From WHSM01 sp050701795 (GTDB lineage: Bacteria > Actinomycetota > Actinomycetes > Mycobacteriales > Micromonosporaceae), in contig JBOGDK010000035.1 of assembly GCA_050701795.1 (NCBI GenBank), positions 1-20,785 of the forward strand: a DNA stretch of 20,785 nucleotides, given 5' to 3'. The notes beneath the pieces are model-generated. The model saw only the letters and a list, made by a program, of their open reading frames with translations, made no database searches and had not been told where the DNA came from. Both the position numbers and the translations under genes were made by a program. This document shows positions 12,432-19,640 of this stretch, piece after piece. The stretch's first letter is position 1; each line of letters opens with the position of its first letter.

Positions 12432-13148
12432 ATGAAGCGCAGCAAGTCGTACCGGAAGTTCGACGAACAGGTCGACAAGACCAAGCTTTACGCGCCGCTG
12501 GATGCGGTGACATTGGCCAAGGACACCAACCCTGCCAAGTTCGACGCCACGGTCGAGGTCGCGATGCGGCTGGGTATTGACCCCCGCAAGGCCGACCAGA
12601 TGGTGCGCGGCACCGTCAACCTGCCGCACGGCACCGGCAAGGTGGTACGTGTGATCGTCTTCGCCGCCGGCGAGAAGGCGGAGGAGGCGCGGACCGCCGG
12701 CGCGGACGAGGTCGGTGCGGAAGAGCTGATCGCCCGCGTGCAGGGAGGGTGGCTGGACTTTGACGCCGCCATCGCCACCCCGGACCAGATGGCAAAGGTC
12801 GGCCGGATCGCGCGGATCCTGGGCCCGCGCGGCCTGATGCCGAACCCCAAGACCGGCACCGTCACCATGGACGTCGCCAAAGCGGTGCAGGACATCAAGG
12901 GCGGGAAGATCTCCTTCCGGGTGGACAAGCACTCCAACCTGCACACCATGATCGGTAAGGCCAGCTTCTCGGCGCAGCAGCTCGCCGAGAACTACGCGGC
13001 GGTTCTTGACGAGGTGCTCCGCGCGAAGCCGTCCTCGGCGAAGGGCAAGTACCTGAGGAAGGTCACCGTCTCCACCACCATGGGCCCCGGGATACCGATC
13101 GACCCGAACCGTACCCGCGGGGTGGCTGACGACGACACGGCCGCCTGA
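12432..13148 (+). CDS. rplA: 50S ribosomal protein L1
   Basis: A 238-residue L1 of the ribosomal stalk, which in many bacteria also represses its own mRNA. The typical segments are present: FDATVEVAMRLGIDPRKADQ, RGTVNLPHGTGK, GPRGLMPNPKTGTV and the C-terminal VSTTMGPGIPIDP. Start is ATG 12432 with an AGGAGG seven bases upstream (12419-12424); the frame is open 51 bases further up but the conserved protein begins here. It ends the rplKA unit and is followed by a strong hairpin. Confidence 0.97.
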   Translation: MKRSKSYRKFDEQVDKTKLYAPLDAVTLAKDTNPAKFDATVEVAMRLGIDPRKADQMVRGTVNLPHGTGKVVRVIVFAAGEKAEEARTAGADEVGAEELIARVQGGWLDFDAAIATPDQMAKVGRIARILGPRGLMPNPKTGTVTMDVAKAVQDIKGGKISFRVDKHSNLHTMIGKASFSAQQLAENYAAVLDEVLRAKPSSAKGKYLRKVTVSTTMGPGIPIDPNRTRGVADDDTAA

Positions 13149-13171
13149 GGGCACCTGTCGAGCAACACGAA

Positions 13172-13205
13172 CATCGAGGGGAGTGGCGAGCCGCTCCCCT
13201 CGATG
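13172..13205 (+). terminator. Terminator after rplA
   Basis: CATCGAGGGGAG (13172-13183) and CTCCCCTCGATG (13194-13205) form a perfect 12-bp stem with a 10-base loop. There is no T-run. It ends the secE-nusG-rplKA unit before the protease gene. Confidence 0.75.
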
Positions 13206-13220
13206 GCGTCACCACACCAG

Positions 13221-13250
13221 TTAACGGGGGTGGTGCGGTACGACTACGGT
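13221..13250 (+). promoter_or_regulatory. Possible promoter of the mycosin-like gene
   Basis: TTAACG (13221-13226) and TACGGT (13245-13250) are separated by 18 bp, just after the rplA terminator. Transcription would begin near 13257, shortly before the start codon. Confidence 0.35.
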
Positions 13251-13279
13251 GTCGGTGACGAACGGGTGTGGAGGGCACG

Positions 13280-15274
13280 GTGCGCCGACGGTCTCGCCCA
13301 CGTACCCACGGGTTCGCCTTCCGGCGGCGCGGGGCTACGTGCGGGCACAGCCGTGTCGCCGGGTCGCCATCTGCCCGTCGCGGCCGGGCGTTTATTGCGG
13401 CCCTGCTGGCCGCCTGTGTGGCCGGTACGGGGATCGGGGCGATGTGGCAACCCCGGCCGGCCGCCGCGGAAACCATCCGCGCATTGTCCTGGCATCTCGA
13501 GTCGATGCACGTCGATGAGGCGCAGGACATCACCAGGGGCGAAGGCGTTACCGTCGCCGTGGTCGACTCCGGGGTCGACGCCAGCCACCCCGATTTAAGA
13601 GGGCGGGTGCTCGACGGGACCGAGATCGGGCTTGAGGAGAGTGCCGCTCCGGTCGGCAACGGGCAGGAGGACGTGGATGGCCACGGCACCGGGATGGCGA
13701 GCCTGATCGCGGGCAAGGGAGAAGGCGAGAACAGTGTTCTCGGGATCGCTCCGGAGTCGAAGATCCTGCCGGTACAGATAGCGCAGAACGACGAAGGCGC
13801 GTTCCGGCCCGAAGACGTGTACGACGGGGTGCGCTGGGCGATTGATCACGGTGCCAAGGTCGTGAACATTTCGCTGGGTGGTGAACGCACCACAGACGCT
13901 CCCTGGAAGAAGCAGCTGATTGACTATGCGATGTCCAAGGACGTCGTCCTGATCGCCGCCGCTGGCAACACCGGTGACGGGGACAAGCGGGTGGCCGAGC
14001 CGGCGGCGATTCCAGGCATGGTGGCGGTCAGTGGGGTAAATCGCGACGGTACGTTCTGGGAGGGTTCCGCGAAAGGCCCCGAGGTGGTGGTCTCCGCCCC
14101 CGCGGAGAGCCTGCCGAACGCCGTGCCGACGAGTGTGTCGCCGAGCGGCTACGCACTAGGCGACGGTACGAGCGGTGCCACCGCACTGGTGTCGGGAGTG
14201 GCCGCACTGATCCGTTCCGCGTTCCCTGACATCTCCGCGGACGACGTCGTCAACCGGTTGATCCATACCGCTGAGGACCGTGGTGCATCTGGCCGGGACC
14301 CCGAGTACGGCTTCGGGGTCGTGGACGCCCGGGCCGCGCTCGAGGGGGATGTTCCGGGAGCCAAGCACCATCCGCTGGTGTCTCCGGAGCCCGACAAGCC
14401 CGGTGCGGCCGCAGGGGCGGGTCGGGACACCGGCAGCGCCGTACTGATCGTGCTCGGCGTCGTCGGTGGCTCGGTGTTGTTGTTGCTGGTAGTGGTGTAT
14501 CTGGTGATGCTGGCACGCCGGTCCCGCCAGGTGGTGGTGGCGGGGATGGCGCCAGGCATGGCGACGATGCAGGTGGCCGGTGGTGCGGTCTGGGGACCTG
14601 GCCCGTCCCCACCGGGGGTGTGGCACCCGTCCGGAGCTGCCCCGGCGCCCGGGGGTCATACCCCGCACAGCTTCGTGCCCCCGCCCGGGTACGCCATACC
14701 CCCGGGATCAGGCGTGCCGGCCGGGTATGCACCGCAGGCGCCTGCGTACATGGCGCCGCAGGCGCCTGGGCATACGGCGCCGGGACAGGGCGTGCCGCCC
14801 GTTCCGTACCCGGGGTCGGGCAACCACCCCACCGACCAGCCTGGCCACCCCGGTCACCCGGGCCAGCCCGGCCACCCGGGGCAGCCTGGTCACCCGGGCC
14901 AGCCCGGTCACCCGGGGCAGCCCGGGTCGTACCCAGCGGGTCCCCCGGGCGGGTACCCGGCACCAGGGAGTCAGCCGGTGCCCCCGAGCCCCGCTGCGCC
15001 AGCTGTGGTACGGCAGGCCGTACCACAGCCAACGGCGACCTGGCCGCAACCGGCGGGGCCTACGCCGCTCGGTGCCGGTTCTCCGGTCTGGCCGACGGAT
15101 CTGCGGGCGCCGGCACCCGCGGGACGCGGGAATCCGCGGCCGACAGAGTCGTCAGGGGTCGGCTCGGAGACTCAACAGATACCGATCGTCGTTCCCACCA
15201 CCCCGCCATCGACGCCCGCCAGCACGCCGCAACCGCCGGCCGATCCGTGGGCGCGACCGCCGTCGCAGCCCTAG
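13280..15274 (+). CDS. Mycosin-like S8 subtilisin family membrane protease with long Pro/Gly-rich tail
   Basis: A 664-residue exported subtilase. An Arg-rich head leads to a signal-peptide-like stretch (about 37-60), then an S8 domain with Asp96 (VAVVDSGVDASHPDL), His135 (DGHGTGMAS), oxyanion Asn230 (AAAGNTG) and Ser298 (GTSGATALVSG). A transmembrane helix at about 385-411 ends in basic residues (ARRSRQ), the layout of mycosins, the proteases tied to type VII (ESX) secretion. After the helix comes an unusual tail of about 250 residues rich in Pro, Gly, Ala and His, including four GHPGQP repeats. By topology the tail should face the cytoplasm. GTG 13280 has GGAGGG four bases upstream; GTG 13268 in the same frame is an alternative. 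No ESX genes are in the window. Its place between rplA and rplJ is odd. Confidence 0.88.
   Translation: MRRRSRPRTHGFAFRRRGATCGHSRVAGSPSARRGRAFIAALLAACVAGTGIGAMWQPRPAAAETIRALSWHLESMHVDEAQDITRGEGVTVAVVDSGVDASHPDLRGRVLDGTEIGLEESAAPVGNGQEDVDGHGTGMASLIAGKGEGENSVLGIAPESKILPVQIAQNDEGAFRPEDVYDGVRWAIDHGAKVVNISLGGERTTDAPWKKQLIDYAMSKDVVLIAAAGNTGDGDKRVAEPAAIPGMVAVSGVNRDGTFWEGSAKGPEVVVSAPAESLPNAVPTSVSPSGYALGDGTSGATALVSGVAALIRSAFPDISADDVVNRLIHTAEDRGASGRDPEYGFGVVDARAALEGDVPGAKHHPLVSPEPDKPGAAAGAGRDTGSAVLIVLGVVGGSVLLLLVVVYLVMLARRSRQVVVAGMAPGMATMQVAGGAVWGPGPSPPGVWHPSGAAPAPGGHTPHSFVPPPGYAIPPGSGVPAGYAPQAPAYMAPQAPGHTAPGQGVPPVPYPGSGNHPTDQPGHPGHPGQPGHPGQPGHPGQPGHPGQPGSYPAGPPGGYPAPGSQPVPPSPAAPAVVRQAVPQPTATWPQPAGPTPLGAGSPVWPTDLRAPAPAGRGNPRPTESSGVGSETQQIPIVVPTTPPSTPASTPQPPADPWARPPSQP
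14852..14923 (+). repeat. 18-bp coding minisatellite (GHPGQP x4)
   Basis: Four in-frame 18-bp units (ggt cac ccg ggc cag ccc type) are seen, differing mainly at third positions. Copy number may vary between strains. The flanks continue the QPG/HPG theme. Confidence 0.85.
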
Positions 15275-15323
15275 GGCGTGCCGAACAAGCGGCGCCTCGA
15301 ACGGGCACGCTATCGGGGCGGAT

Positions 15324-15352
15324 TTGGCGCTGCGTCGGCGACCGCGTACTCT
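15324..15352 (+). promoter_or_regulatory. rplJ-rplL promoter
   Basis: TTGGCG (15324-15329) and TACTCT (15347-15352) are separated by exactly 17 bp. Transcription would begin near 15359 and leave a leader of about 220 bases before rplJ. Confidence 0.6.
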
Positions 15353-15354
15353 TG

Positions 15355-15545
15355 CCTGCGGTTCACCCAAAGACCGCTGGTCACCGTGGCGTACACGGTC
15401 CAAGGCTCCGCTCAGGCGGGCGACCCGCGCAGGTTGGACGGAAGCGATCCGGACCGCCGCGGCAAAGCCACACGGGCATGCCAATCGGTTGTCCCACGCC
15501 CCGTGCGCCCTGCGCCGGGGCTTCTCTCGTCTCGGGCCCTCGCCG
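15355..15545 (+). ncRNA. Ribosomal protein L10 leader-like region (autoregulatory mRNA element)
   Basis: The untranslated leader before rplJ has the look of the L10 leader, to which the L10-L12 complex binds to limit its own synthesis. Visible parts include CCAAAGACCGCTGGTC near 15368 and CCGCGCAGG near 15426. Near the end, GCCCCG and CGGGGC form a hairpin followed by TTCTCTCGT (about 15497-15528), resembling an attenuator. The assignment rests on recalled actinobacterial leaders and position; no covariance search was possible. Confidence 0.6.
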
Positions 15546-15581
15546 AACACCCGGCCAGCCGAGCACGAAGAGAGGAGGGAC

Positions 15582-16163
15582 ATGGCGACAGGACCATCGA
15601 CGCGCGATGCGGCCAAGCCGGTACGGGAAGACAAGGCGGCCGCCGTCACCGAACTCGTTGACCGCTTCCGTAGTTCGTCGGCGACTGTGCTGACCGAGTA
15701 CCGCGGTCTGACGGTTACCGAGATCACGAGGCTTCGTCGTTCGCTCGGCCAGGACACCAAGTACCGGGTCGCGAAGAACACGTTCATCAAGAAGGCGGCC
15801 GCAGAGGCGGGCATCGAGGGCCTCGACGACCTGTTCAACGGTCCCACGGCGCTGGCGTTCATCGCTGGCGACCCGGTAGAGGCGGCGAAGAGCCTGCGCG
15901 ACTTCGCCAAGGACAACCCGGCGCTGGTGGTCAAGGGCGGGGTGATGGAGGGCAAGACGCTCTCCGCCGCCGAGATCACCAGGCTGGCTGACCTGGAATC
16001 GCGCGAGGTGCTGCTGGCCAAGCTCGCCGGCGCGATGCAGGCCAACCTGAGCAAGGCCGCGGGTCTGTTCCAGGCACCGCTGTCCCAGGTGGCGCGGCTC
16101 GCCGCGGCGCTGCAGGAGAAGCGGGAGTCATCGGACGAGGCGGCCCCCGCCGCCGAGGCGTGA
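15582..16163 (+). CDS. rplJ: 50S ribosomal protein L10
   Basis: A 193-residue L10, the stalk base that carries L7/L12 dimers. Recognised by VTELVDRFRSSSATVLTEYRGLTV, LRRSLGQDTKYRVAKNTFIKKAA, FNGPTALAF and the C-terminal LAAALQEKRE helix that binds L7/L12, ending in an Ala/Glu-rich tail. ATG 15582 has AGAGGAGGG just upstream. It follows the L10 leader and precedes rplL by 81 bases. Confidence 0.97.
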   Translation: MATGPSTRDAAKPVREDKAAAVTELVDRFRSSSATVLTEYRGLTVTEITRLRRSLGQDTKYRVAKNTFIKKAAAEAGIEGLDDLFNGPTALAFIAGDPVEAAKSLRDFAKDNPALVVKGGVMEGKTLSAAEITRLADLESREVLLAKLAGAMQANLSKAAGLFQAPLSQVARLAAALQEKRESSDEAAPAAEA

Positions 16164-16244
16164 CGGCGCTCGCGGACATATACAACCCCACGACGACCCA
16201 CCGCGGCCGGTCCGCGGAAGCACTGAGAGGAAGTACGACACATC

Positions 16245-16637
16245 ATGGCGAAGCTGTCCGGTGACGACCTGCTCGACGCGTTCAAGGAGATGACGCTGCT
16301 TGAGCTGTCCGAGTTCGTGAAGAAGTTCGAAGAGACCTTCGACGTGACCGCCGCGGCGCCGGTCGCCGCGGTGGCCATGCCCGGCGCCGGTGGTGGCGCG
16401 GGTGAAGCCCCGGCCGAGGAGGAGAAGGACGAGTTCGACGTCGTCCTCGAGGCCGCCGGTGACAAGAAGATCCAGGTCATCAAGGAGGTGCGCGCGCTGA
16501 CCAGTCTCGGCCTGAAGGAGGCCAAGGACGTTGTGGACGGTGCGCCGAAGTCCGTCCTGGAGAAGGTCACCAAGGAGGCCGCGGAGAAGGCCAAGGAGCA
16601 GCTCGAGGGCGCCGGCGCTACCGTCACCCTCAAGTAA
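16245..16637 (+). CDS. rplL: 50S ribosomal protein L7/L12
   Basis: A 130-residue L7/L12. The N-terminal dimerisation part (residues 1-33), Ala/Gly-rich hinge (about 36-58) and C-terminal factor-binding domain (EFDVVLEAAGDKKIQVIKEVR ... LGLKEAKDVVDGAPK) are all present. ATG 16245 is preceded by GAGAGGAAG. A perfect 18-bp terminator stem lies 13 bases after the stop. Confidence 0.98.
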   Translation: MAKLSGDDLLDAFKEMTLLELSEFVKKFEETFDVTAAAPVAAVAMPGAGGGAGEAPAEEEKDEFDVVLEAAGDKKIQVIKEVRALTSLGLKEAKDVVDGAPKSVLEKVTKEAAEKAKEQLEGAGATVTLK

Positions 16638-16650
16638 CTCTCGGTACACC

Positions 16651-16698
16651 GACCGGGGTGGTCGACCCAATGGGTCGACCACCCCGGTCTCATTTTGG
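16651..16698 (+). terminator. Strong intrinsic terminator after rplL
   Basis: The arm at 16651-16668 (GACCGGGGTGGTCGACCC) is perfectly complementary to 16672-16689, with a three-base loop. It is followed by TCATTTTGG. The 18-bp perfect stem makes it the clearest terminator in the window. Confidence 0.95.
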
Positions 16699-16742
16699 CT
16701 GCGAGACGTGCCGGTTCGGGCTTCTCGCTCATTCCCAGCCAA

Positions 16743-16770
16743 TTGATTTGTGCTGTGATGCGCGTAACGT
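16743..16770 (+). promoter_or_regulatory. Promoter candidate of the mce operon
   Basis: TTGATT (16743-16748) and TAACGT (16765-16770) are separated by 16 bp. This leaves a leader of about 165 bases before the ATPase gene. Confidence 0.5.
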
Positions 16771-16830
16771 ATGCCCACCGCGGTTGCGAAGCCATGACTG
16801 AGGCGTGTCGATGGAGGGTCTTCCTTCCTT

Positions 16831-16847
16831 GTTACCCAGGGGTTAAC
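16831..16847. promoter_or_regulatory. Imperfect 17-bp palindrome in the mce leader, operator candidate
   Basis: GTTACCCAGGGGTTAAC pairs at 6 of 8 positions around its centre and ends in GTTA/TAAC. It lies between the mce promoter candidate and the first gene. Two short hairpins follow (CGCGGT/ACCGCG at 16862-16879 and GCGGTC/GACCGC at 16891-16908). Confidence 0.35.
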
Positions 16848-16942
16848 TTCATGCCAATGCTCGCGGTGTGTCGACCGCGGAAGGACGTGTGCGGTCATCG
16901 CCGACCGCTGCACATGACCGCTATCCCGTGGGGAGGGCCCCG

Positions 16943-17977
16943 TTGGGCGTCGAGGTGAGAGTCGAAGGTCTGTCCAAGTCCTTCGGCAAGCAGTTGATCT
17001 GGGGTGACGTCAGCCTGACTCTGCCCCCAGGTGAGATCTCGGTGCTTCTCGGCCCGTCCGGTACCGGCAAGTCGGTGTTCCTGAAGACTCTCGTGGGGCT
17101 GCTCCGGCCCGAGAAGGGTTCGATCTGGATCCAGGGCAAGGACCTCACCAAACTCTCCGAACACGACCTGTACGAGACCCGCAAGCTCTTCGGGGTGCTG
17201 TTCCAGGACGGCGCGCTGTTCGGGTCGATGACGTTGTTCGACAACATCGCGTTCCCACTGCGCGAACACACCCGCAAGAGTGAGCGGGAAGTACGCGGGA
17301 TCGTGCTCGAGAAGATGGAGATGGTCGGCCTGCTGGGCGCTGAGAAGAAGCTGCCCGGTGAGATCTCCGGAGGGATGCGTAAGCGCGCGGGTCTGGCCCG
17401 TGCGCTCGTACTGGACCCAGAGATCATTCTGTTCGACGAACCGGACTCGGGTCTCGACCCGGTGCGCACGTCGTACCTCAACCAGCTGATCGTCGATCTG
17501 AATCAGCAGATCGAGGCGACGTTCCTGATCGTCACCCACGACATCAACACCGCGCGCACGGTCCCGGACAACATCGGCCTGCTCTACCACCGGCACCTGG
17601 CGATGTTCGGTCCGCGGGAGATGCTGCTGTGTTCCGAGGAGCCGGTGGTACGCCAGTTCCTCAATGCACAGCGGATCGGTCCGATCGGGATGGCCGAGGA
17701 GAAGGACGCCGATGAACTGGCCGCTGAGGCCGAGTCCGGCGAAGAACTCCCGCCGTTGCCGCCGGTGCCGATCCAGCTCTCCCCGTCGAACGGCATGGAG
17801 CGCCGTACCCAGCGGCCACCGGGGGAGTGGTGCAGGCTCAACGGCGTGACCCCGCCACCGGGGTCGTTCGCCGGTGACGGTTGGAGCCGTGCCGAACCGA
17901 CCGGGACCGTCTACAGCAGCAGTCACGCGGGGGGCGGCGAGCAGGACACGGTCACCCTCGACCGAGGGGACCGCTAG
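16943..17977 (+). CDS. mceG: Mce transport system ATP-binding protein (MceG/Mkl, MlaF-like)
   Basis: A 344-residue ABC ATPase that powers Mce lipid or sterol import from the cytosolic face. The Walker A GPSGTGKS is at 37-44, Q-loop at 88 (LFQDGALFGSMT), signature SGGMRKRAGLARAL from 142, Walker B IILFDE at 161-166 and switch His199. After about residue 255 comes an acidic then Pro-rich tail of about 90 residues; the similar length of mycobacterial Mkl suggests such tails are normal in this family. The start is TTG at 16943, preceded by GGGGAGGG five bases upstream; the product then begins near the conserved VEVRVEGLSKSFG. Its stop overlaps the next start by one base (TAGTG), so it is in the same operon as both permeases. 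Confidence 0.94.
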   Translation: MGVEVRVEGLSKSFGKQLIWGDVSLTLPPGEISVLLGPSGTGKSVFLKTLVGLLRPEKGSIWIQGKDLTKLSEHDLYETRKLFGVLFQDGALFGSMTLFDNIAFPLREHTRKSEREVRGIVLEKMEMVGLLGAEKKLPGEISGGMRKRAGLARALVLDPEIILFDEPDSGLDPVRTSYLNQLIVDLNQQIEATFLIVTHDINTARTVPDNIGLLYHRHLAMFGPREMLLCSEEPVVRQFLNAQRIGPIGMAEEKDADELAAEAESGEELPPLPPVPIQLSPSNGMERRTQRPPGEWCRLNGVTPPPGSFAGDGWSRAEPTGTVYSSSHAGGGEQDTVTLDRGDR

Positions 17978-18750
17978 TGCCTACGGTCGTCACCAACTCG
18001 CTGACGCAGGCGGGGAGGTTCTTCGCCTTCGTACTGGACACGCTACGGGCGGTCCCGCGGCGCCCGTTCCAGTTCCGGGAGCTGATCCAGCAGGCGTGGT
18101 TCATCGCCAGCGTGTCGATCATCCCGGCCGCACTGGTGTCGATCCCGTTCGGTGCGGTGATCGCACTGCAGCTAGGGTCGCTGACCCGGCAGCTCGGTGC
18201 CCAGTCGTTCGCCGGTGCCGCCAGCGTCCTCGCGGTGGTACGTGAGGCAGGCCCGATCGTGACCGCGCTGATCATCGCGGGTGCCGGCGGATCCGCGATC
18301 TGCGCCGACCTGGGTGCCCGGAAGATCCGGGAAGAGCTCGACGCCATGCAGGTGCTCGGCATCGACCCGATCCAACGCCTCGTGGTGCCTCGGGTGATCG
18401 CCAGCATGTTCGTCGCCGTACTGCTCAACGGCCTGGTCAGCGTGGTCGGTGTGGCCGGCGGTTACTTCTTCAACGTGGTGATGCAGGGAGGTACGCCCGG
18501 CGCGTACCTTGCGAGTTTCCAGGCACTCGGGCAGCTCGCGGACCTGATATCCGGTGAGATCAAGGCACTGTTCTTCGGCGCCATCGCGGCCCTGGTCGGC
18601 TGCTACCTGGGAATGAACGCCAAAGGTGGCCCGAAGGGTGTGGGTGACGCGGTGAACCAGACCGTGGTGATCGCCTTCATGCTCTTGTTCGCGGTCAACT
18701 TCATCATCGTGGCGATCTACTTCCAGGTCGTACCGCAGAAGGGGAGTTGA
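17977..18750 (+). CDS. MlaE/YrbE-type permease, first
   Basis: A 257-residue integral membrane permease of the MlaE family (YrbEA position), the channel-forming partner of the Mce ATPase. Several hydrophobic helices are seen, and the family core VREAGPIVTALIIAGAGGSAICADLGARKIREELDAM (about residues 88-124) includes the EExDAM motif that couples to the ATPase. GTG 17977 overlaps the previous stop by one base and has GAGGGGA upstream. The next permease follows with almost no gap. Confidence 0.94.
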   Translation: MPTVVTNSLTQAGRFFAFVLDTLRAVPRRPFQFRELIQQAWFIASVSIIPAALVSIPFGAVIALQLGSLTRQLGAQSFAGAASVLAVVREAGPIVTALIIAGAGGSAICADLGARKIREELDAMQVLGIDPIQRLVVPRVIASMFVAVLLNGLVSVVGVAGGYFFNVVMQGGTPGAYLASFQALGQLADLISGEIKALFFGAIAALVGCYLGMNAKGGPKGVGDAVNQTVVIAFMLLFAVNFIIVAIYFQVVPQKGS

Positions 18751-18752
18751 CG

Positions 18753-19580
18753 GTGGCTAACCTATCGGCGATCTACCGCAAGCCCCTGGCGCTGCTCGAC
18801 GATCTCGGCGACCAGCTGTGGTTCTACATCCGCTCGATCGCCTGGGCCCCCCGTACGATCCGGCGCTACAAGCGGGAGGTTCTCCGGCTCCTCGCCGAGG
18901 TCAGCTTCGGCACCGGGGCACTGGCCGTGATCGGCGGCACCGTCGGCGTGATCGTGTTCATCACGTTCTTCACCGGCACCGAGGTGGGTCTGCAGGGTTA
19001 CCAGGCGCTGAATCAGATCGGGTCCAGCACGTTCACCGCGTTCGTCTCGGCGTACTTCAACACCCGGGAGATCGCGCCGCTGGTCGCCGGTCTGGCGCTG
19101 TCGGCGACGGTGGGGTGCGGCTTCACCGCCCAACTCGGCGCGATGCGGATCAACGAGGAGGTAGACGCCCTCGAAGTGATGGGCCTGCCGTCATTGCCGT
19201 TCCTGGTCACCACGCGGATGATCGCCGGTTTCGTCGCGGTGGTCCCGCTGTACGTGATCGCGCTGTTGTCCAGCTACATGGCGACCCGGTTGATCGCCAC
19301 CGGCTACTACGGTCAGTCCACCGGCACGTACGACAAGTACTTCCACCAGTTCCTGCCGCCCGAGGACGTGCTGTGGTCCTTCTTCAAGGTGCTGGTGTTC
19401 AGCATCTTGGTGATCCTGGTCCACTGCTATTACGGCTACACCGCCTCCGGTGGCCCCGCGGGGGTGGGCCTCGCGGTGGGTCGGGCCGTACGGTTGGCGA
19501 TCGTGGCGATCAACATCTTCGACTTCTTCCTGAGCCTGGCCATCTGGGGGGCTACGACGACAGTGAAGATCGTGGGGTAG
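18753..19580 (+). CDS. MlaE/YrbE-type permease, second
   Basis: A 275-residue MlaE-family permease (YrbEB position), pairing with the first. It shows the core EIAPLVAGLALSATVGCG, FTAQLGAMRINEEVDALEVMG and the usual hydrophobic helices, ending in AIVAINIFDFFLSLAIWG. GTG 18753 has GGGGAG six bases upstream (18741-18746); a TTG at 18747 overlapping the previous stop is possible but less likely. The first Mce gene follows after a short gap with a mini-ORF. Confidence 0.94.
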   Translation: MANLSAIYRKPLALLDDLGDQLWFYIRSIAWAPRTIRRYKREVLRLLAEVSFGTGALAVIGGTVGVIVFITFFTGTEVGLQGYQALNQIGSSTFTAFVSAYFNTREIAPLVAGLALSATVGCGFTAQLGAMRINEEVDALEVMGLPSLPFLVTTRMIAGFVAVVPLYVIALLSSYMATRLIATGYYGQSTGTYDKYFHQFLPPEDVLWSFFKVLVFSILVILVHCYYGYTASGGPAGVGLAVGRAVRLAIVAINIFDFFLSLAIWGATTTVKIVG

Positions 19581-19583
19581 CCG

Positions 19584-19640
19584 ATGCATGAAGTAGAGCC
19601 TGTGTGGAAACCCGCCGAGCGCAGCGAGGTGGGCAAGTGA
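19584..19640 (+). CDS. Possible 18-codon mini-ORF coupled to the first mce gene
   Basis: ATG 19584, after GGGG six bases upstream, starts an 18-codon frame (MHEVEPVWKPAERSEVGK) whose TGA overlaps the mce GTG start in the sequence GTGA (19637-19640). It could be a translational-coupling leader or a tiny protein. It resembles no family I know. Confidence 0.35.
   Translation: MHEVEPVWKPAERSEVGK

Noticed and set aside
14840..14926. Collagen-like protein domain
   Set aside because: Only about 29 residues of GxP-type repeat inside a low-complexity tail; too short and irregular for a triple helix claim.
15152..16795. 547-codon minus-strand frame opposite rplJ and rplL
   Set aside because: Low-complexity shadow of two certain ribosomal-protein genes and a terminator; no protein features.
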